From the NCBI GenBank assembly GCA_964423175.1, contig CAYRDM010000016.1, positions 1-12,507 on the forward strand: a stretch of 12,507 bases of DNA. The letters run 5' to 3'. Below, piece after piece: positions 1 to 6,702 of this stretch. The stretch comes from JBGQJN01 sp964423175 (lineage in GTDB: Bacteria; Patescibacteriota; Minisyncoccia; 2-02-FULL-40-12; IGHO2-01-FULL-4-A). Position numbers and translations under genes: made by a program. How positions within the stretch are numbered: the first letter of the stretch is position 1; each line of letters starts with the position of its first letter. A model generated the notes under the pieces. The model ran no database searches. It saw only the letters and a program-made list of their open reading frames with translations, and was not told the origin of the DNA.

Positions 1-20
1 ATTATGGTATTTCAGAGAGC

Positions 21-311
21 ATGGTCAAAAGAATAGTCAGATTTCCAAAACGCAAAGAAGAAGGTGTCGCCCCCAAGACAATTGGGGTCATGCAGCCGAC
101 AAGCAACAAGAAAAAACCCCAAGAGATCTGGGTCATGTATCAAAACTTGAAATTTAAGAGACAACCAGTTAGCAGATTAGAAAAAATAGTCTCACCGGAT
201 GAAAAGAAGGTAATAATCTCAGCCTGGCGTTATCCAGGGGTAAGCCCTGTCGGTAAAAAGATTCCAATTCCAGAGGAAATTTTACAGGAGCTGGAGAGTT
301 TGATAAAGTGA
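21..311 (+). CDS. Small basic protein of unknown function, possibly 5'-partial
   Basis: I do not recognise this 96-residue protein. It is lysine- and arginine-rich at the N-terminus (KRIVRFPKRKEE), with no signal peptide, membrane segment or cysteine motif. The C-terminal half reads as a compact domain ending in a predicted amphipathic helix (IPEEILQELESLIK). The ATG at 21 is the first in this frame, but the frame stays open to the left edge (residues YGISES would precede it). There is no well-spaced Shine-Dalgarno, because the purine run at 14-19 almost touches the ATG. The true start may therefore lie outside the window. It stops with TGA 7 bases before the cyclophilin gene, suggesting one transcript. 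A nucleic-acid-binding role would fit the charge but is only a guess. Confidence 0.6.
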   Translation: MVKRIVRFPKRKEEGVAPKTIGVMQPTSNKKKPQEIWVMYQNLKFKRQPVSRLEKIVSPDEKKVIISAWRYPGVSPVGKKIPIPEEILQELESLIK

Positions 312-318
312 TTCTATT

Positions 319-996
319 ATGAAAATTATATTATTGTGTTTTATCGTATTAATTGTTTTTCTCGGAATTTATTTCGGTACAAAAAATAAAAATGCAGAAG
401 ATGCTTCTAACTCTCCGGAGGCTAGTCTTACTGCCACTCCTATGCCAAGTAATTCCACGCAACCGTTACCCGATGTTGTTAATGTCAGAATGCAGACTGT
501 TAAGGGTGATATCAACCTTCAGCTTTATAGCGAGGTTGCTCCCAAGACAGTTGCTAATTTCGTAAAACTCGCAGAGTCCGGTTTTTATGACGGTACCAAG
601 TTCCACAGAGTCATTAGCGATTTTGTGATTCAAGGTGGTGACCCACTTTCGAAAATTGATGATCCAAAAGTGGGCACAGGTGGTCCCGGATACTCTTTTG
701 AGGATGAAATTAATCCAAAATCTCTCGGCGTCCCCGCAAGCGTGATTGCTCAATACGAAGCTCAGGGATATAAGTATGACTATTCTTTGAAATCACTTCC
801 AGTTGACCCTGGTTATATTGCCATGGCTAATGCTGGACCGAATACAAACGGTAGCCAGTTTTTTATAGTTACAACCAAACCCCAGCCGTATCTCTATGGT
901 AAACACACCGTTTTTGGTAAAGTTGTGAAAGGGATGGATGTCGTACTAAAAATTAAACAGGGAGACGCAGTTAATAAGGTAGAAGTAATCAAATAA
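319..996 (+). CDS. Membrane-anchored cyclophilin-type peptidyl-prolyl cis-trans isomerase
   Basis: This 225-residue protein should catalyse cis-trans isomerisation of Xaa-Pro bonds outside the cytoplasmic membrane. Residues 3-20 are one hydrophobic stretch (uncleaved anchor or signal peptide; C7 is too deep in the helix for a typical lipobox). Residues 23-52 are a Ser/Thr/Pro-rich linker, and the cyclophilin fold runs from about 55 to 225. Active-site signatures are visible: FHRVI with R97 (the catalytic Arg55 of human CypA), F102, Q105 in QGGDP, AMANAG at 168-173, GSQFFI at 178-183 and GKHTVFG at 194-200. Tyr191 sits where CypA has Trp121, a change that usually lowers cyclosporin sensitivity. 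About 30 extra residues (132-163) separate the FEDE and AMANAG motifs. The TTG-started nuclease gene begins 3 bases after its stop. Confidence 0.95.
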   Translation: MKIILLCFIVLIVFLGIYFGTKNKNAEDASNSPEASLTATPMPSNSTQPLPDVVNVRMQTVKGDINLQLYSEVAPKTVANFVKLAESGFYDGTKFHRVISDFVIQGGDPLSKIDDPKVGTGGPGYSFEDEINPKSLGVPASVIAQYEAQGYKYDYSLKSLPVDPGYIAMANAGPNTNGSQFFIVTTKPQPYLYGKHTVFGKVVKGMDVVLKIKQGDAVNKVEVIK

Positions 997-999
997 TTT

Positions 1000-1704
1000 T
1001 TGCCCATACTCAGAACATCAAAACCTCTTAAGATATCTCGTGCTAATCTTCAGTTGATGAAAGAATGTCCGCGTTGTTTTTGGTTGTATAAACATAAAAA
1101 TATTGGCCGACCTCAGGGCTATCCATATACCCTTTCAATTGCTGTCGACCAATTATTAAAAGAAGAATTTGACGGTTACCGTGAGAGGGGAGAAATGCAT
1201 CCATCGCTTCTCGAAGTTGAGAGTTTGTCCAGCGCGAAACTTTATCCAGATCAGGAACAACTTAGAAAATGGCGCAATAATTTTGAGGGGCTCAAATATT
1301 ACGATGAAGGATTAGACGCCACATTGTTTGGTGCGGTTGACGATATGTTAGAATTCAAGGACGGTTCACTTGCAGTCATAGATTATAAATCCTCAGGTGC
1401 GAAAGAAATTTCTGTTTACGATGATTACAGAATGCAGATGGATGTCTATACCTATATATTGGAGCAGTTGGGTTTAAAAACTGCACGCAAGGGATATTTT
1501 GTTTTTTATCAGGTTGATAAAACAGATGGATTCAAGGGCCGTCTTCCTTTCAGGGGCCAGATTCGTGAAATAGATGCTGACCCGACGTATATTTACGATG
1601 TCTTTAAAAAAGCAGTTGAGCTTGCTAGATCTGACAGACCACCGCAGTCTCATTTTGAGTGTCAGTATTGCACTTGGGCTCAACATCTTCACACAAACGT
1701 ATAA
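1000..1704 (+). CDS. PD-(D/E)XK nuclease with four cysteines, Cas4/RecB-like
   Basis: A 234-residue predicted DNA nuclease of the PD-(D/E)XK superfamily. The core is visible as GAVDD (D114), IDYK (D128, K130) and the following helix QMDVY (Q146, Y150), the order seen in RecB C-terminal and Cas4 nucleases. A CPRC motif (C23, C26) near the N-terminus and CQYC (C221, C224) at the C-terminus could together bind a 4Fe-4S cluster or zinc. In Cas4 and AddB the split is normally one N-terminal and three C-terminal cysteines, so this 2+2 layout is a variant. The start is TTG at 1000, because the upstream stop is in the same frame only 3 bases away and a later ATG (codon 20) would trim the segment just before the CPRC motif. 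No Shine-Dalgarno is visible, so translation is probably coupled to the cyclophilin gene. The substrate is unknown; there are no cas genes in the window. Confidence 0.85.
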   Translation: MPILRTSKPLKISRANLQLMKECPRCFWLYKHKNIGRPQGYPYTLSIAVDQLLKEEFDGYRERGEMHPSLLEVESLSSAKLYPDQEQLRKWRNNFEGLKYYDEGLDATLFGAVDDMLEFKDGSLAVIDYKSSGAKEISVYDDYRMQMDVYTYILEQLGLKTARKGYFVFYQVDKTDGFKGRLPFRGQIREIDADPTYIYDVFKKAVELARSDRPPQSHFECQYCTWAQHLHTNV

Positions 1705-1705
1705 A

Positions 1706-3160
1706 ATGGCAGATAATAAAAAAACAAAACTAACAGGCGAGCATTTCTACAAATTTTTTCAGTGTCCTCATTGGATTTGGTATGACATTTATGGAGATCA
1801 GGAGAAGAAGGGTGAGATCCCCCCTCTAATTCAGATGATTCATCGCGGCGGCCTAAAGCACGAGCAAGAGATGTTAAAATCTCGCAAGTTTGAAGAGGTT
1901 AAGCCTGAACTTTTCAGAGATTTGGATGAAGCCTTTTTGGCAACTTTGGAATTGATGAAAAAAGGCGTCAATATTTATCATGGTGTTTTAATGGATTCAA
2001 ACTGGGTAGGCATACCGGATCTTTTAGAGGCTAGACCAGTCGAGAAGGGCATGAAGTCTATTTTTGGCGATCACTACTATGTTGTTTACGATATTAAAAG
2101 CGGCAAAGAGATAAGAGATGAATATAAATTTCAACTCGTTTTTTATAGTTTGATCCTTGAGCGTTTGCAAGGCGTTCTGCCTCGCGACGCTTATATTGTA
2201 AATGCCGATGGAGAAGACCGCTCGTTTATGGTTGATGATTTTTTAGACTATTTCCACTTAACCAGAGAAAGAATTGAGAAAATTTTAAATGGCGAAAAGC
2301 CGGCTCCTTTTTTGAAGAGCGGGTGCAAGCAATCTCCTTGGTATGCTCTTTGTGTTGATGATGCCAAAGGTTGTGATGACATCTCGCTTGTTTATAGATT
2401 GAGTCAAAATGACCAGCGCAGGTTGTATGAACTTGGTATAAAGACGGTTCATGATTTAGCTGTTGCCGATTTGGACCAACTTCGTTTTAGGCTGGAAGAC
2501 TGGCCATTTGATAAGATTTTGAAGTTTTATAACCAGGCACAGGTTTTAGTTTCTAATGAGCCTAAAATTCTAAAGAGACCCCAATTCCCCAAAGTTGAAA
2601 ACGAAATATATTTTGACATAGAGTCAGACCCGACTGAGGGGATAGATTATTTGTTGGGAATTTTGATCAAAAGTGGAAACAAAGATGCCGAGTATAAATA
2701 TTTCTGGGCAAAAGACAAAAAGGACGAAGAAAGAATCTGGCGAGAATTTTTGAACTTTCTGGAATCGCTCGATGATTTTGTAATCTATCACTATTCTTAC
2801 TACGAAAAGGAAGTATTTAGAAGGCTTGGGAATAAGTACGGTATTTCCATGGCTTTGGAAGATAAGTTTAGAAATAACACAATTGATTTGCATTGGTCAT
2901 TTTTGGAGGCGGCAGTTTTGCCAATATATTTTTATAGTTTGAAGGATGTTGCCAAATTCCTCGGATTCAAGTGGGAGGCTGAAGATGCCGGTGGTGCTGA
3001 ATCTGTCGTTTGGTATAACCAGTGGTTGAAAACAGGCGATCAAAAAATCATGGACAAGATTATTAAGTATAATGAGGATGATGTTCGAGCCACTCTATTT
3101 GTCAAAGATTGGTTAGAAAAACAAAAACCTAGAACTAGCAAAGAAAGATTGCCGGAGTAG
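1706..3160 (+). CDS. TM0106-family RecB-like nuclease with C-terminal DEDD exonuclease domain
   Basis: A 484-residue two-nuclease protein. The N-terminal half is a PD-(D/E)XK nuclease: IPD (D105), YDIK (D129, K131) and QLVFY (Q143, Y147). C20 plus C207, C216 and C223 make the one-plus-three cysteine pattern of Fe-S nucleases such as Cas4 and AddB. Residues about 230-262 resemble a helix-hairpin-helix-like DNA-binding segment. The C-terminal half is an RNase H-like, DnaQ/YprB-type 3'-5' exonuclease: FDIE (D304, E306), IDLH (D394) and YNEDD (Y455, D459). This domain order matches the TM0106 family of RecB-like putative nucleases. I chose the ATG at 1706, one base after the previous stop, because the frame upstream of it overlaps the previous nuclease gene and the protein from 1706 begins directly with the family's N-terminal segment. 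There is no Shine-Dalgarno, suggesting coupled translation. A role in processing or degrading DNA is likely; the physiological substrate is not established. Confidence 0.9.
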   Translation: MADNKKTKLTGEHFYKFFQCPHWIWYDIYGDQEKKGEIPPLIQMIHRGGLKHEQEMLKSRKFEEVKPELFRDLDEAFLATLELMKKGVNIYHGVLMDSNWVGIPDLLEARPVEKGMKSIFGDHYYVVYDIKSGKEIRDEYKFQLVFYSLILERLQGVLPRDAYIVNADGEDRSFMVDDFLDYFHLTRERIEKILNGEKPAPFLKSGCKQSPWYALCVDDAKGCDDISLVYRLSQNDQRRLYELGIKTVHDLAVADLDQLRFRLEDWPFDKILKFYNQAQVLVSNEPKILKRPQFPKVENEIYFDIESDPTEGIDYLLGILIKSGNKDAEYKYFWAKDKKDEERIWREFLNFLESLDDFVIYHYSYYEKEVFRRLGNKYGISMALEDKFRNNTIDLHWSFLEAAVLPIYFYSLKDVAKFLGFKWEAEDAGGAESVVWYNQWLKTGDQKIMDKIIKYNEDDVRATLFVKDWLEKQKPRTSKERLPE

Positions 3161-3189
3161 TTGACTTTTTATTTTAGATATCTTATAAT
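3161..3189 (+). promoter_or_regulatory. Near-consensus sigma-70-type promoter for the 161-residue orphan gene
   Basis: TTGACT (3161-3166) is followed, after exactly 17 bases, by TATAAT (3184-3189), 11 of 12 positions matching consensus. The -35 begins on the base after the nuclease stop codon. Transcription should start near 3196, giving a leader of about 35 bases with a GGAGG ribosome site at 3220-3224, 7 bases before the ATG. No terminator precedes it, so read-through from the nuclease operon is also possible. Confidence 0.85.
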
Positions 3190-3231
3190 AATTTAAGATT
3201 TTTAGGATCTTTTAAATTTGGAGGTAAAATA

Positions 3232-3717
3232 ATGTATCCTCACATTCTGGAGTGGGTTACTTCTGTTACTTCACCCGCATTTCCTAAGTTTGACGCAGCT
3301 GAATATTTTCGTGAAGAGAGTAAGGAAGTTGATATAATTTTGAGCGGGAGTTTTATTGATACTTTTAGAAACAAAGTAGAGGAAAATATTGCATGTTCCA
3401 TGCTTTTGTTTGGTTCGCTTGTTCGTAATTATCACGACGATAGGATTGTGTCCGAACTAGGTTCTAGCGCTAAAACTAATTTAGCGCATCTTTACGATGT
3501 CATTAAATTCGGAGTGGCTAGCCGAAATCTAACAAGCATTTTTTATATTCCAGATGGAAGGAATGTCGTTTTCCCAGTTTCTTTGGATTGGGTTTCTGGT
3601 ATGCGTAGGTGGCGAGTAGACACTTCATTGGATATAGCTGGTTTGCCAAGGTTTATTGAACGAAAGGCGGGTGACAGGATCGTTTCTAAGCTTTCTGAGG
3701 CTTATCCCTTAGACTGA
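3232..3717 (+). CDS. Orphan soluble protein of unknown function
   Basis: I do not recognise this 161-residue protein. It has no signal peptide or membrane segment, one cysteine (C55), and a mix of predicted helix and strand that suggests a single globular domain. Distinct patches are SFIDTFRNKVEEN (40-52), IFYIPDGRNVVFPVSLDW (103-120) and MRRWRVD (124-130), the last of which could be a basic surface. The ATG at 3232 is well fixed by a GGAGG ribosome site 7 bases upstream. The gene is its own transcription unit: near-consensus promoter at 3161-3189 and a terminator starting 15 bases after the TGA stop. Such isolation and a strong promoter suggest independent, probably high expression, unrelated to the flanking nuclease and sec genes. 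No function can be assigned from sequence. Confidence 0.8.
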   Translation: MYPHILEWVTSVTSPAFPKFDAAEYFREESKEVDIILSGSFIDTFRNKVEENIACSMLLFGSLVRNYHDDRIVSELGSSAKTNLAHLYDVIKFGVASRNLTSIFYIPDGRNVVFPVSLDWVSGMRRWRVDTSLDIAGLPRFIERKAGDRIVSKLSEAYPLD

Positions 3718-3731
3718 CTAATTATTGTTTG

Positions 3732-3762
3732 GACCCGGAGATTTTTATCAACGGGTCTTTTA
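3732..3762 (+). terminator. Rho-independent terminator after the orphan gene
   Basis: GACCCG (3732-3737) pairs perfectly with CGGGTC (3752-3757) around a 14-base AT-rich loop, and is followed by TTTTAATTT. The stem is short but GC-rich, and the position just after the stop codon at 3717 fits transcription termination. Confidence 0.75.
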
Positions 3763-3775
3763 ATTTAGTCTGGAT

Positions 3776-3802
3776 TTGATTTTTATAATTCTTTGTTATA
3801 GT
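3776..3802 (+). promoter_or_regulatory. Extended -10 promoter for secDF, giving an almost leaderless message
   Basis: TGTTATAGT (3794-3802) is an extended -10 element (TGn plus TATAGT), with TTGATT (3776-3781) 15 bases upstream as a short-spaced -35. The -10 ends 8 bases before the secD ATG at 3811, so transcription should start at or just before that ATG. A second TATAAT at 3784-3789 lacks a good -35; it would give a leader of about 15 bases. Neither option leaves room for a Shine-Dalgarno, and none is visible (the bases before the ATG are a T run). Confidence 0.55.
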
Positions 3803-3810
3803 ATTTTTTT

Positions 3811-5160
3811 ATGCATAATAAGTCGATGCCTTTAATTATTCTAGTTGTCGCCCTGTTCCTGGCGATTTTTGTTTACCCTCAAGGCTGGGACAAGGGGGCG
3901 GATATTGTTAACGCTAAATTAGGGATACAATCAAAGTCATTTAAATTGCCTCATATGTTTAAAGTTCCTCCTTTCCGTCTTGGATTAGATCTTTTGGGTG
4001 GAACTCATTTGGTTTATCAAGCGGACCTATCAAATGCTGGAAATCAAAGTGTCGGCGATGCCATGGCAGGTGTGAGAGATGTTATAGAGAGGCGTGTTAA
4101 TTTGTTTGGAGTTGCTGAGCCGCTAGTTCAGATTGAGGGAAAAGACAGACTTGTTGTTGAGCTGGCCGGTATAAAAGATGTTAATCAAGCGATTAAGTTA
4201 ATTGGTCAGACGCCATTTTTGGAATTTAAAGAAGAGAGAACTGTCGACGAGACTCAAAAAATTCTAGATGCCCAGAAAAAGAACCAGCAGCTGACAGAGG
4301 ACCCTTATTTCAAATCTACCGGATTAACGGGCAAATATCTTCAGAGCTCGCAATTAACTTTTGATACTACAACATCTCAACCGCAGGTTTCTCTGGAGCT
4401 AAATAGCGACGGTGCCAAAATCTTTGCTGATTTAACTAAGCGTGATTTGGGCAAGAGAATCGCAATATACTTAGATGGGGTAGCGATTAGCGCGCCGACA
4501 GTTCAAAGTGAGATTCCAAACGGCAAGGCGGTTATAAATGGAAGATTTACAATTCAGGAGGCAAAATTGTTGGCCGGTCGTTTGAACGCGGGCGCTCTGC
4601 CTGTTCCTATTAATTTGGTTTCGCAACAGACAATCGGTCCATCACTTGGACAGGATTCTTTGAACAGATCTCTTTTGGCGGGTATTTATGGTTTGATTCT
4701 CGTCGCCATTTTCATGATTCTCTATTATCGTTTACCCGGTTTGATTTCTATTTTTGCCTTGTTAATTTATACGGTTGTTGTTCTGGCGATATACAAAATA
4801 ATTCCAGTGACACTTACGTTGGCCGGTATCGCAGGGTTTATATTGTCGCTGGGCATTGCTGTCGATGCTAACGTTTTGATTTTTGCTAGATTGAGGGAAG
4901 AGTTAAAAGCTGGCAAAACGCTGAGGCAGGCTGTTCAGGAGGGTTTTCACAGGGCGTGGTTTTCTATAAGAGATAGTCATGTTACTACTATTTTGGGTGC
5001 CTTTGTTTTGTACACTTTTTCAACATCTGTTGTTAAGGGTTTTGCTTTGACGCTTGGAATCGGTGTATTAATGAGCTTGTTTACCGCTACCGTTATCGCA
5101 AGGGCTTATCTTAATATTTTTACTGGTCCAAAATTCGATAACAAGAAGTGGTTATTCTAA
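3811..5160 (+). CDS. secD: Protein translocase subunit SecD
   Basis: SecD partners SecF to pull secreted proteins out of the SecYEG channel using the proton gradient. The 449-residue protein has an N-terminal membrane helix (about 7-22), the conserved RLGLDLLGG (56-64), an extracytoplasmic P1-type domain up to about 285, and five more helices (about 287-432). The transmembrane signature GIAVDANVLIFARLREEL (348-365) contains D352, the position of the essential proton-path aspartate (D519 of E. coli). It is clearly shorter than E. coli SecD (615 residues); the periplasmic region is reduced, as is common in small-genome bacteria. The ATG at 3811 has no Shine-Dalgarno and lies at the predicted transcription start. 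An internal ATG at 3826 would cost only five residues and cannot be excluded. secF begins 3 bases after the stop. Confidence 0.97.
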   Translation: MHNKSMPLIILVVALFLAIFVYPQGWDKGADIVNAKLGIQSKSFKLPHMFKVPPFRLGLDLLGGTHLVYQADLSNAGNQSVGDAMAGVRDVIERRVNLFGVAEPLVQIEGKDRLVVELAGIKDVNQAIKLIGQTPFLEFKEERTVDETQKILDAQKKNQQLTEDPYFKSTGLTGKYLQSSQLTFDTTTSQPQVSLELNSDGAKIFADLTKRDLGKRIAIYLDGVAISAPTVQSEIPNGKAVINGRFTIQEAKLLAGRLNAGALPVPINLVSQQTIGPSLGQDSLNRSLLAGIYGLILVAIFMILYYRLPGLISIFALLIYTVVVLAIYKIIPVTLTLAGIAGFILSLGIAVDANVLIFARLREELKAGKTLRQAVQEGFHRAWFSIRDSHVTTILGAFVLYTFSTSVVKGFALTLGIGVLMSLFTATVIARAYLNIFTGPKFDNKKWLF

Positions 5161-5163
5161 AAT

Positions 5164-6051
5164 ATGAAAGCAATATATAAAATTATGTTTTTTGTCTCGA
5201 TGCTTCTTACTGTGGGCGCAATTATTGTGACCGCAGTTTTCGGCATGAGATATGGGATTGATTTTAAAGGAGGGTCGGTAATAGAGGTCGTCTTTGATGG
5301 TAATAGACCAAGTGTGCCTGATCTAACTTCTGTTGTGGCTGGTGTCCAGGGAATTAAAAACGTTAATTCCAGTTTGGCTGGGGAGAAAGAAGCTATAATA
5401 AGATTAGATACCATAACAGAGCAGGTTCACCAGGATGTTTTGAAAACTCTTAATCAGAAGTTTGGTAAAGTTACAGAGAACCGTTTTGATTCAATAGGTC
5501 CGACTATTGGCAGTGAGTTGCGACACAAGAGCATAGTTTCCATTATAATACTTTTACTCGCCGTCACTATTTATATAGCTTTTGTTTTTCGAGGGCTATC
5601 GAGGGTTTTGTCACCATGGGCTGTAAGCTTGGCTGCTATTGCTGCTTTGGTGCATGATGTTGTAATTCCAACTGGAGTGTTCGCATTGCTCGGGCACTAT
5701 TATGGTGTTGAGATTTCTGCGGTGTTCGTAGCTGCGGCCCTAACTATTTTGGGTTATTCACTATCAGATTCCGTGGTTGTCTTTGATAGGGTAAGAGAAA
5801 ATGCTTTGCGTCTTGGTTCAAAAGAAAATTTTGGAGAACTGGTTCACAAGAGCATAATGCAGACTTTGGTTAGGTCTCTGAATACTACATTTGCCACACT
5901 GTTATCATTGATTGCTATATACTTTTTTGGCGGAGAATCAATTAAATTTTTCTCGCTGGCCTTGATTATAGGTATATTCTCCGGTGCATATTCGTCTTTC
6001 TTCGTGGCGGCGCCAATACTCGTCTGGTTAAGCGGTAAGAAGTCTAAGTAG
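5164..6051 (+). CDS. secF: Protein translocase subunit SecF
   Basis: SecF forms the membrane complex with SecD that completes preprotein export. All family landmarks are present in 295 residues: first membrane helix (about 8-28), YGIDFKGGS (30-38), a small extracytoplasmic domain, SIGPTIGSEL (110-119), then five helices. These include LVHDVVIP (162-169, D165), LGYSLSDSVVVFDRVREN (196-213, with D202 and D208), RSLNTTFATLLSL (237-249) and GIFSGAYSSFF (270-280). Length is close to that of typical bacterial SecF. The start ATG is 3 bases past the secD stop with no Shine-Dalgarno, so coupled translation is likely and gives equal amounts of both subunits. No terminator was found after the stop; the next promoter begins 21 bases on. 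Confidence 0.97.
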   Translation: MKAIYKIMFFVSMLLTVGAIIVTAVFGMRYGIDFKGGSVIEVVFDGNRPSVPDLTSVVAGVQGIKNVNSSLAGEKEAIIRLDTITEQVHQDVLKTLNQKFGKVTENRFDSIGPTIGSELRHKSIVSIIILLLAVTIYIAFVFRGLSRVLSPWAVSLAAIAALVHDVVIPTGVFALLGHYYGVEISAVFVAAALTILGYSLSDSVVVFDRVRENALRLGSKENFGELVHKSIMQTLVRSLNTTFATLLSLIAIYFFGGESIKFFSLALIIGIFSGAYSSFFVAAPILVWLSGKKSK

Positions 6052-6071
6052 AAATTATTCCAGGATTCGCC

Positions 6072-6100
6072 TTGACGCACCTGTTTTTTTATGTTATTCT
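6072..6100 (+). promoter_or_regulatory. Extended -10 promoter for the cysteine-rich gene
   Basis: TTGACG (6072-6077), 17 bases, then TATTCT (6095-6100), preceded by TGT (6092-6094) as an extended -10. A leader of about 35 bases follows, with an AGGAG ribosome site at 6129-6133, 8 bases before the ATG at 6142. Confidence 0.75.
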
Positions 6101-6141
6101 TATTTTAAGTTTTTTTAATTTTAGATTCAGGAGATATCCAA

Positions 6142-6435
6142 ATGCCAGAATTGGTTCCTTGGGGTATTGATATAAGCCCCGACATTCCCAAGTCTCTGGA
6201 CTTGGGTTGTAGATTCTGTCCATGGTCCATTTTTAGGGCAGAATTAGAGCGTGATGATTGGCGAAAATATGTTGTCGGGTTTAATCCTCATCCGCCAGTT
6301 TCTCACTGCAAAGATCTAAACATGGTTGGGGCATTTGTAATCGAATGTCCTAAATGTTTTTCAAGATTCTGGTTTCATGTAACCGAAACCAATTACAGAT
6401 TGGCAGAAGGCATCTGCCCCAATTGGCCAAAATAA
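6142..6435 (+). CDS. Cysteine-rich, probably zinc-binding small protein of unknown function
   Basis: This 97-residue protein has two CxxC knuckles, CRFC (C23, C26) and CPKC (C69, C72), plus HC (H55, C56) and a late C92. That is enough for one four-cysteine zinc site from the two knuckles, and possibly a second site using H55/C56/C92. The segment FVIECPKCFSRFWFHVTE (65-82) looks like a zinc-ribbon beta hairpin rich in aromatics. There is no signal peptide or membrane segment, so it is probably cytoplasmic. The ATG is fixed by an AGGAG site 8 bases upstream. It is a single-gene unit with its own promoter and a terminator that begins at the stop codon. I do not recognise the family; binding to nucleic acid or to a protein partner is typical for such ribbons but unproven here. 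Confidence 0.82.
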   Translation: MPELVPWGIDISPDIPKSLDLGCRFCPWSIFRAELERDDWRKYVVGFNPHPPVSHCKDLNMVGAFVIECPKCFSRFWFHVTETNYRLAEGICPNWPK

Positions 6436-6466
6436 CCCCGGGTTTTATTGCCCGGGTTTTTATTTT
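6436..6466 (+). terminator. Rho-independent terminator after the cysteine-rich gene
   Basis: CCCGGG (6437-6442) pairs with CCCGGG (6451-6456) around an 8-base loop, followed by TTTTTATTTT. It starts directly after the TAA at 6433-6435. Confidence 0.85.
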
Positions 6467-6542
6467 CTAATGGGCCTTGCTTTATAAAGTACATCGTTGT
6501 ATTATTTTTTTGATAATTTGAAGATATATTTTGCATCCGTGT

Positions 6543-6571
6543 TTGACTAGAGATTATAATATTGATATTAG
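6543..6571 (+). promoter_or_regulatory. Upstream (distal) extended -10 promoter in the regulator's intergenic region
   Basis: TTGACT (6543-6548), a 17-base spacer, then TATTAG (6566-6571) preceded by TGA (6563-6565), which makes an extended -10. It has the same architecture as the promoters at 6072 and 6674. A TATAAT at 6555-6560 lies inside the spacer and is too close to this -35 to be its partner. No gene follows within 150 bases, so it either gives a long leader for the 6787 gene or an untranslated RNA. Confidence 0.5.
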
Positions 6572-6673
6572 TATGATTTGGTAGAGATAAGACAAGGCGA
6601 GGTATTAATAGTAAGAAGGGAGCAAATTAGATATTCTGTCAGAATTTATTGACATTTTGTGTATAAAAAACAT

Positions 6674-6702
6674 TTGACTCATTTTGGGTCATGTGATATT
6701 CT
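6674..6702 (+). promoter_or_regulatory. Proximal extended -10 promoter for the sigma4/HARE-HTH regulator
   Basis: TTGACT (6674-6679), 17 bases, then TATTCT (6697-6702) preceded by TGA (6694-6696). The -10 is identical to that of the cysteine-rich gene. Transcription should start near 6709, about 20 bases before the leader ORF at 6730. Confidence 0.75.
6675..6691. promoter_or_regulatory. Candidate operator: short inverted repeat overlapping the -35
   Basis: TGACTC (6675-6680) and GGGTCA (6686-6691) form a dyad with one mismatched pair and a 5-base centre. It covers most of the -35 and part of the spacer of the proximal promoter, where a bound dimer could block polymerase. Autoregulation by the downstream DNA-binding protein is an inference; a chance dyad of this size is possible. 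Confidence 0.35.

Noticed and set aside
1574..1705. Longer N-terminus for the TM0106-family nuclease starting at 1574
   Set aside because: It would overlap the conserved C-terminal cysteine motif of the preceding nuclease gene in another frame, and the ATG at 1706 gives the normal family N-terminus.
1000..3160. Cas4-like nucleases as part of a CRISPR-Cas system
   Set aside because: No repeat array, Cas1, Cas2 or effector gene occurs in the window; the second protein fits the TM0106 family, which is not CRISPR-bound.
5157..5414. Minus-strand ORF over the start of secF, and similar antisense ORFs elsewhere
   Set aside because: These lie wholly inside well-recognised plus-strand genes, encode no recognisable motif, and have no promoter or ribosome site that I could see.
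6649..6667. TTGACA with TATAAA as a third promoter in the intergenic region
   Set aside because: The spacer would be only 7 bases, and no -10 lies at the usual 16-18 base distance.
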